Positions 59,309 to 64,000 of a DNA stretch of 64,000 bases are shown piece after piece (the first letter of the stretch is position 1; each line of letters opens with the position of its first letter). The position numbers and the translations under genes were made by a program. The stretch is from Rariglobus sp041662485. GTDB taxonomy: Bacteria > Verrucomicrobiota > Verrucomicrobiia > Opitutales > Opitutaceae. The stretch lies in contig JBAZSJ010000004.1 of NCBI GenBank assembly GCA_041662485.1, forward strand, positions 62,001-126,000, read 5' to 3'. Below the pieces are notes generated by a model that worked only from the letters and a program-made list of their open reading frames with translations, did not search any database and was not told where the DNA came from.

Positions 59309-59644
59309 GTCCCTGGTGAATTGCAGGAATGGGTTGACGCGGGAAGAAGCGAAACAGTCTCCGCAGGAGGCGATGGCAGGCGCACTGCGCAACAGGGCGC
59401 AATTGCTTCATTGGCGCGCCTAATCCCAACGTCACTTAGGTTTTTGATTTTAGGTAGGGCGGGACCGCTGGGCCCGCCGTGACCGCGAAACGCTGATTGC
59501 ATTCGCCTATCCAACCGGACGGCCCAGCGGTCCGTCCCTACCCCCAAAGTCCAAATGCACAGGAACGTTGGTATAAAATGGGTCATCTCCCGGCCAAGCA
59601 TGGTGCGGAAGTCGTCGTCGTCGATGAGGAGGATGCGGCCATGG
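59309..59644. repeat. Intergenic region with REP pair (family B) and response-regulator remnant
   Basis: 59454-59478 (GTAGGGCGGGACCGCTGGGC then CCGCC) and 59517-59541 (GGACGGCCCAGCGGTCCGTC then CCTAC) form an inward-facing pair of family B palindromes. Beyond them at 59581-59643 lies a broken response-regulator 5' end (see separate entry). The first 140 bases show no feature. Confidence 0.8.
59581..59643 (-). pseudogene. 5' remnant of a response-regulator gene
   Basis: Immediately downstream of the kinase stop on the same strand, one frame reads 'DHGRILLIDDDDFRTMLGR', which is the first strand and acidic pocket of a receiver domain. An ATG just upstream is out of frame by one base, and the frame leaves homology after about 20 codons, where palindrome DNA begins. 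So a response-regulator gene that followed the two kinases has been lost here. Confidence 0.65.
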
Positions 59645-61603
59645 TCAGTTTTCCTTTCGGATGGAAAGAGCCGCGTGGACGGCGGTGCCAAGCGACTGGA
59701 GACTGGTGGGTTTGATCAAAATCTGGGAAATGCCGGCGGCGGCGATTTGTTCGGGCGTGATCACGCCGACGTAGCCGGTCGTCATGATAATGGGCAGCCC
59801 GGGCCGGATCGCCCGCAGTTGATCCGCGAGCATAAGACCGGTCATCCCGGGCATGGTCCGGTCGGTGAGCACGAGCGCAAAGCGCTGCGGATCGGCGCGC
59901 ACCCTTGCGATCGCGTCCTCCGGCCGTGTCGCGATCTCGGCTTCGTAGCCGAGCGCGATCAGTGATTTTTGACCGAGCTGGGCGAGCAGTTGCTCGTCAT
60001 CCACCACCAAAATGCGTTCTCCGTGACCGTATGGAGCCGGCTTCTCCTCGGTCTCCGCCACGGAGGTCTCGCCGTTATTCGCGGGAAAATACAGATGAAA
60101 CACCGTGCCTTCTCCGGGCTGGCTATAGACGGTAACGGCGCCGTCATGGTTCTCCATGATCCCATGCACCACCGCGAGGCCCAGGCCCGTGCCTTCTCCG
60201 GTCGGCTTGGTCGTGAAGAACGGCTCGAAAATCCGCCGAAGGGTCGCGTCATCCATGCCGGTCCCGCTGTCGCTGACGGATATGCGTGCGTAGAGGCCCT
60301 CGCGAAGCCGGGGTTGCGTGGCCGCGTGCGCGGCGTCCACCACGCAGCGCTCCAGCTTTATTTGAAGTCGGCCGGGCCGGCCTTTGATCGCATGCCAGGC
60401 GTTGATGCCGAGATTCATCAGGACCTGGTGGATCTGGCCGGCGTTGGCGAACACCGTCGGCGCGTCCGTCGCGAGCACTTGGTCAAATTCAATGGTCGCG
60501 GGGATGGTCGCACGCAGGAGCTTGAGGCTCTCGGCGACGACCGGCCGCAGATCGATCACCTGGCGATCCTCGGGCAGCTGACGGCTGAAGGCGAGTATCT
60601 GCCGCACGAGCGCGGCGGCGCGGCGGGTCGCCTGCAACACTGCGGCGAGGTATTCGCGCACCTCGGGGTTGTCTTGCAGCTTCAACTGGGAGAGCTCGGC
60701 GTAGCCGCCGATCGCGGCGAGGATGTTGTTGAAATCGTGGGCCACGCCCCCGGAGAACTGTCCGAGGGCCTCCATTTTTTGCGCCTGCAGGAAATGTGCG
60801 TCGAGCCGCTTGCGCTCGGTGATATCGTTGACGCAATTGATCGCGCCGGTGATTTCGCCGCGGTCGTTCCTGAGCGGGGCGATATTGACGAGCGTGGTGA
60901 GCCGCGTGCCGTCGGGCCGCTCGATGATGGTTTCCACGTCGCGCTCCATGGGAACGGAGCCGTTCGCCACCCGGGCCATCGAGCATGGCTCGCGGGACAC
61001 CAACGTGCCGTCGGGCAGATAGAGTTTACGGGTGTCGCAATACTGATCGGCCGGGTCCCCCGGCTTTGGCTTCCTCCCCCACAATTCCACGGCGCGGAGG
61101 TTGTATTCGAGGATTTTTCCCGAGGTGTCGCAGGTGTAGACCGCGACGGGTCCCAGATCGAACAAGGCGCGGAAACGCGTTTCGCTCGCCTGCAACGCGG
61201 CCTGCGCCTCGTGCAGCCGGCGGTAGCGGTTCAGCCTTGTGATGGTGCGCACGCGCGCGCGCAATTCGAAGCGGTTGAAAGGTTTCGTGACGAAGTCGTC
61301 GGCGCCCGCCTCGAGGCCGGCGAGCCGCGACGCCTGATCGTCGAGCGCGGTGACCATGATCACCGGCACCTCGGCGAGGCGCGTGTCGGCGCGCAGTTTG
61401 CGGCAAACCTCGAATCCGTCCATGCCGGGCATCATCACGTCGAGCAGCACGAGGTCGGGCGGAGACTCGGCCGCCATCCTTAACGCGGTTTTTCCGTCCG
61501 CCGCCTCGACGAGACGGCAATTTTCCGGGTCGAGGAGCTCGCGGAGCGTCTCGCGGTTGGCCGCGATATCGTCGACGACGAGGATGGTGGAGGACGGGTT
61601 CAT
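59645..61603 (-). CDS. Hybrid histidine kinase: REC-PAS-HisKA-HATPase-REC
   Basis: A 652-residue cytoplasmic kinase. N-terminal receiver with 'ILVVDDIAANRETLRELLD' (acidic pair), phospho-Asp in 'DLVLLDVMMPGMDGFEV' and 'ADDFVTKPFN'; a PAS domain ('ALFDLGPVAVYTCDTSGKILEYN'; about 145-280); a HisKA dimerisation helix with 'FSGGVAHDFNNILAAI' (the His in an HDFNN box, of the type seen in complex-signal kinases); a HATPase with 'VLMNLGINAWHAIKG', 'VSDSGTGMDDATLRRIFEPFFTTKP' region and 'GTGLGLAVVHGI'; and a C-terminal receiver ('ILVVDDEQLLAQLG', 'LVLTDRTMPGMTGLMLAD'). ATG 61603 overlaps the upstream kinase stop. No membrane segment. Confidence 0.9.
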   Translation of the reverse strand: MNPSSTILVVDDIAANRETLRELLDPENCRLVEAADGKTALRMAAESPPDLVLLDVMMPGMDGFEVCRKLRADTRLAEVPVIMVTALDDQASRLAGLEAGADDFVTKPFNRFELRARVRTITRLNRYRRLHEAQAALQASETRFRALFDLGPVAVYTCDTSGKILEYNLRAVELWGRKPKPGDPADQYCDTRKLYLPDGTLVSREPCSMARVANGSVPMERDVETIIERPDGTRLTTLVNIAPLRNDRGEITGAINCVNDITERKRLDAHFLQAQKMEALGQFSGGVAHDFNNILAAIGGYAELSQLKLQDNPEVREYLAAVLQATRRAAALVRQILAFSRQLPEDRQVIDLRPVVAESLKLLRATIPATIEFDQVLATDAPTVFANAGQIHQVLMNLGINAWHAIKGRPGRLQIKLERCVVDAAHAATQPRLREGLYARISVSDSGTGMDDATLRRIFEPFFTTKPTGEGTGLGLAVVHGIMENHDGAVTVYSQPGEGTVFHLYFPANNGETSVAETEEKPAPYGHGERILVVDDEQLLAQLGQKSLIALGYEAEIATRPEDAIARVRADPQRFALVLTDRTMPGMTGLMLADQLRAIRPGLPIIMTTGYVGVITPEQIAAAGISQILIKPTSLQSLGTAVHAALSIRKEN

Positions 61604-64000
61604 TTTGGAAGCCGGGTTTTTCCGCCCGATCCTTTGGCCGGCATCAGCCGATGAAGCCTCTTGGCCAGCGCTTTCAAGCTCACCGGCTTGCTCATGTAGT
61701 CCGTGGCCCCTGCGGCGAGGCAACGTTCGCGGTCGCCCGGCATCGCGAGAGCCGTGAGCGCCACGATGGGAATGGTCTTCATCGCGGCGTCCGTGCGGAT
61801 TTCACGGATGGCCGTCAGGCCGTCCATCACGGGCATCTGGATGTCCATGAGGATCAGCGCGGGCCTCAGCTCGCGGGCGAGTTTCACGGCCACGGCTCCG
61901 TTGGCCGCATAGTGCATCACATAACCTTTGTCCTCAAGGTAGCCGCCGATGGTCTGGACATTTGTCTCGTTGTCCTCGGCGAGCAAAATGGCGGGTCCGG
62001 CCGCGGGAAACGGAGCAACGTCCTGCGCGGTGGTGGGGATGACGGCCACCTCATCGCGCTGGAAGAAACCCGCGAGCTGCGCCCGTGTGATCGGCTTGGT
62101 AAAATGCGCCGCCGCCCCGAGGCCGCGGGATTTTCCGGGCTCATCCACCACGGAGACGACGGCCACGGGGATACCCCGCGTCTCAGGGTGCTCCTTGAGC
62201 CGCGCCAGCACCACCCAACCGCTGTCGCCGGGCAACTGGATGTCCAGCAGGATGACGTCGGGCCGCTCGCTCAACACCCTCTCGATGGCCTTGTCGCCGC
62301 TCGCGTGCGCCACGCTGTCGAGGCCAAGCTCGGCGAGATATTTCACAAGGATCGCGCTTGAGGTGGGGTCGTCTTCGACGACCAGAGCGCGATGGCATTT
62401 TCGCAGATCGGGCGCGCCATCCGGTCTCGTTTCCCTGGCCGGCGCGCGCGCGGCGATCTGAGGCAGCCGCACAATGAAACGGCTGCCCTGGCCCGGTTTG
62501 CTCTCGAGCGTCACGCCGCCGCCGTGCAGCTCCACCAACTTCGCCACCAGTGCCAGTCCCAGTCCCGTGCCCTCCTGCGCGCGGGTGAGCCCCGAATCGA
62601 CCTGCGAAAACGCGCGGAAGAGTTTCCGTTCGTCCTCCGGCGCGATGCCGATGCCGGTGTCCCATACCGTGAACTGCACCACGTTCCCGCCCTCCGGTGC
62701 GGCTACCTGCAGTCCTATGCGCCCGCCTTGCGGGGTGAACTTCACGGCGTTGGTGAGCAGGTTGACGAGGATTTGTTTGAGGCGTTTCGGGTCGGCGGTG
62801 AATTTGGACATGCCCCCGTCGTGCCCGAACGCGACGCCGATATTTTTCTGGATCGCCTGGGTCCGCACAAACAGCAGGCAGCTCTCGCAGAATTCCCGCG
62901 TGTCCAGCGTCTCCGGATTCAGCCCAAGCATGCCGGATTCGACCTTGGAGAGGTCGAGGATGTCGTTGATGAGGGCGAGCAGGTGCGCCCCGCTCGTCGA
63001 GATGGTGGCGACGGACTTGGCCTGGCGCGGGGTGAGCGAGCCGGATACCTGTTCGAGGAGCGCCTCGCTGAGGCCAAGGATGGCGTTGAGAGGGGTGCGC
63101 AGCTCATGGCTCATGTTGGCGAGAAACTCGTCCTTGAGCCGTCCGGCCTGGTCCAGCTCGGCGTTCTTTTCCTGCAGCACCTGGTCCAGGCGTTTGCGTT
63201 CCGTGATGTCCCGTGCGGCGGCGAACACGCCCTGCAGGCGCCGGTCGCGATCGTAGAACGTGGTCGCGTTGTATGACACGATGGTCTCCTTGCCGTCGCG
63301 GGCGCGCGCGGTGAGTTCGTAGTCGTTGACCTTGCGCTCGCTCAGCACCCGCTTGATGCTCGCCTCGGCGCGCTCGGGGTCGGTGAAGTAGTTCTTGAAC
63401 GGCGCGCCGATCAACTCGTCGCGCGTGCAGCCGGTGAGCGCCTCCATCTGCCTGTTGATGTCGGTGATGATGCCGGACGGGTCGGTGGTCATGATCGCGT
63501 CGATGTTGGACTCGATGAGCGATCGCGTGTAGAACTGCTGGTCGCGCAGGCGCTGATCGAGCTTCATGCGCTCCTCTTCTACCTCCTTGCGCGCGGTGTT
63601 GTCGGTGCCGATCAGCAGATAGCCGATGATCGCGGTATGAACGTCGCGCAGCGCCGTGACGGAGACGACGGCTGGGAGGCGGGTGCCGTCCTTGCGGATG
63701 TAGGTGAGCTCGTAGATGTCCTCGATCCCGCGCGAAGCCTTGAAGACCAGGGCCTCGAAGCCCGGCGTGATGGTCGTCTCCAGTTCGGCGCTCAGCGTCT
63801 TGGCGCGCTCGACCACTTCCTGCGGATCGGAAATATCGGCCGGGGTGACCTTGTTCAGCACGTCGGCGGCCGCATAGCCCAGCATGCGCTCCGCGCCGAC
63901 GTTGAAGATCTGGATGACGCCCTTTGCGTCTGTGGCGATGCTGGAGAAGTTGGCGCTGTTGAAAATGGCGCGCTGCAGGGCGCCCGCCTTGAGCAGGGCC
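61600..64000 (-). CDS. Hybrid histidine kinase: PAS repeats-HisKA-HATPase-REC-REC (5' end outside window)
   Basis: The frame is open to the right edge, so the N-terminus is missing. The visible part has PAS domains beginning 'ALQRAIFNSANFSSIATDAKG' region (right edge), 'GYLLIGTDNTARKEVEEER' (end of PAS) and 'SNIDAIMTTDPSGIITDIN' (next PAS), a HisKA box 'ANMSHELRTPLNAILGLSEAL', HATPase with 'ILVNLLTNAVKFTPQGG', 'VWDTGIGIAPEDERKLF' and 'GTGLGLALVAKLVELHGG', then two receivers: 'RALVVEDDPTSSAILVKYL' with 'VILLDIQLPGDSG', and 'ILLAEDNETNVQTIGGYL' with 'LILMDIQMPVMDGL' and 'DYMSKPVSL'. It overlaps the next kinase gene by four bases. Confidence 0.92.
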   Translation of the reverse strand, partial: ALLKAGALQRAIFNSANFSSIATDAKGVIQIFNVGAERMLGYAAADVLNKVTPADISDPQEVVERAKTLSAELETTITPGFEALVFKASRGIEDIYELTYIRKDGTRLPAVVSVTALRDVHTAIIGYLLIGTDNTARKEVEEERMKLDQRLRDQQFYTRSLIESNIDAIMTTDPSGIITDINRQMEALTGCTRDELIGAPFKNYFTDPERAEASIKRVLSERKVNDYELTARARDGKETIVSYNATTFYDRDRRLQGVFAAARDITERKRLDQVLQEKNAELDQAGRLKDEFLANMSHELRTPLNAILGLSEALLEQVSGSLTPRQAKSVATISTSGAHLLALINDILDLSKVESGMLGLNPETLDTREFCESCLLFVRTQAIQKNIGVAFGHDGGMSKFTADPKRLKQILVNLLTNAVKFTPQGGRIGLQVAAPEGGNVVQFTVWDTGIGIAPEDERKLFRAFSQVDSGLTRAQEGTGLGLALVAKLVELHGGGVTLESKPGQGSRFIVRLPQIAARAPARETRPDGAPDLRKCHRALVVEDDPTSSAILVKYLAELGLDSVAHASGDKAIERVLSERPDVILLDIQLPGDSGWVVLARLKEHPETRGIPVAVVSVVDEPGKSRGLGAAAHFTKPITRAQLAGFFQRDEVAVIPTTAQDVAPFPAAGPAILLAEDNETNVQTIGGYLEDKGYVMHYAANGAVAVKLARELRPALILMDIQMPVMDGLTAIREIRTDAAMKTIPIVALTALAMPGDRERCLAAGATDYMSKPVSLKALAKRLHRLMPAKGSGGKTRLPK

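Overview
The window is a G+C-rich bacterial chromosome segment that looks like a Verrucomicrobiota genome, most likely Opitutaceae. The grounds are the mix of a Planctomycetes/Verrucomicrobia-type PSD1 cytochrome gene next to a DUF1501 gene, a zwf-opcA-pgl cluster, a DUF2851 gene, the order nusA-infB-rbfA-DHH-truB-ribF, and many intergenic palindromes. This placement is inference from gene content; no 16S gene is present.

Layout. 1-1.4 kb: decayed IS1380-type transposase running off the left edge, inserted into the 5' end of an unknown gene. 1.9-6.8 kb: dicarboxylate symporter, a REP/RAYT locus, a GAF-fused PilB/GspE ATPase and YraN. 6.9-10.2 kb: oxidative pentose phosphate operon zwf-opcA-pgl. 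10.3-14.9 kb: MFS exporter, GDP-fucose synthesis (gmd, fcl) and an outer-membrane barrel. 14.9-22.7 kb: a DevBCA/MacB-like ABC exporter (permease, ATPase, membrane fusion protein, TolC/NodT-type channel) followed by MlaA, divergent from an OmpR-type regulator and its sensor kinase. 22.7-25.6 kb: accessory patch beside tRNA-Ser with a hairpin-dense non-coding tract, an HNH protein and a truncated serine recombinase. 25.7-28.6 kb: SPFH protein, NYN RNase-like protein and DUF2851.

28.6-35.8 kb: transcription/translation operon nusA-infB-rbfA-nrnA-truB-ribF with a leader terminator, then tRNA-Val. 35.8-37.1 kb: lower-G+C patch beside tRNA-Val with an AbiJ-like fragment and a toxin-antitoxin pair. 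37.4-46.3 kb: recN, small hypotheticals, a GYF_2 protein coupled to a shortened DUF1501 protein, PSD1 cytochrome and a lipoprotein. 46.5-49.5 kb: proS-clpS and two partners. 49.8-53 kb: a membrane protein, then a second toxin-antitoxin pair coupled to a family B DNA polymerase. 53-59.3 kb: kup, menB, membrane proteins, YdcF-like, YqeY, a lipoprotein and a CvfB-like S1 protein. 59.6-64 kb: two coupled hybrid histidine kinases, the second running off the right edge, plus a remnant of a response regulator.

The most distinctive feature is the density of short palindromes starting GTAG or GTGG (at least six sequence families), one family of which surrounds a RAYT gene with seven copies and has at least four more elsewhere. 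The best candidate for something undescribed is the 22.8-23.4 kb array of about eleven consecutive perfect or near-perfect hairpins upstream of a stand-alone HNH protein.
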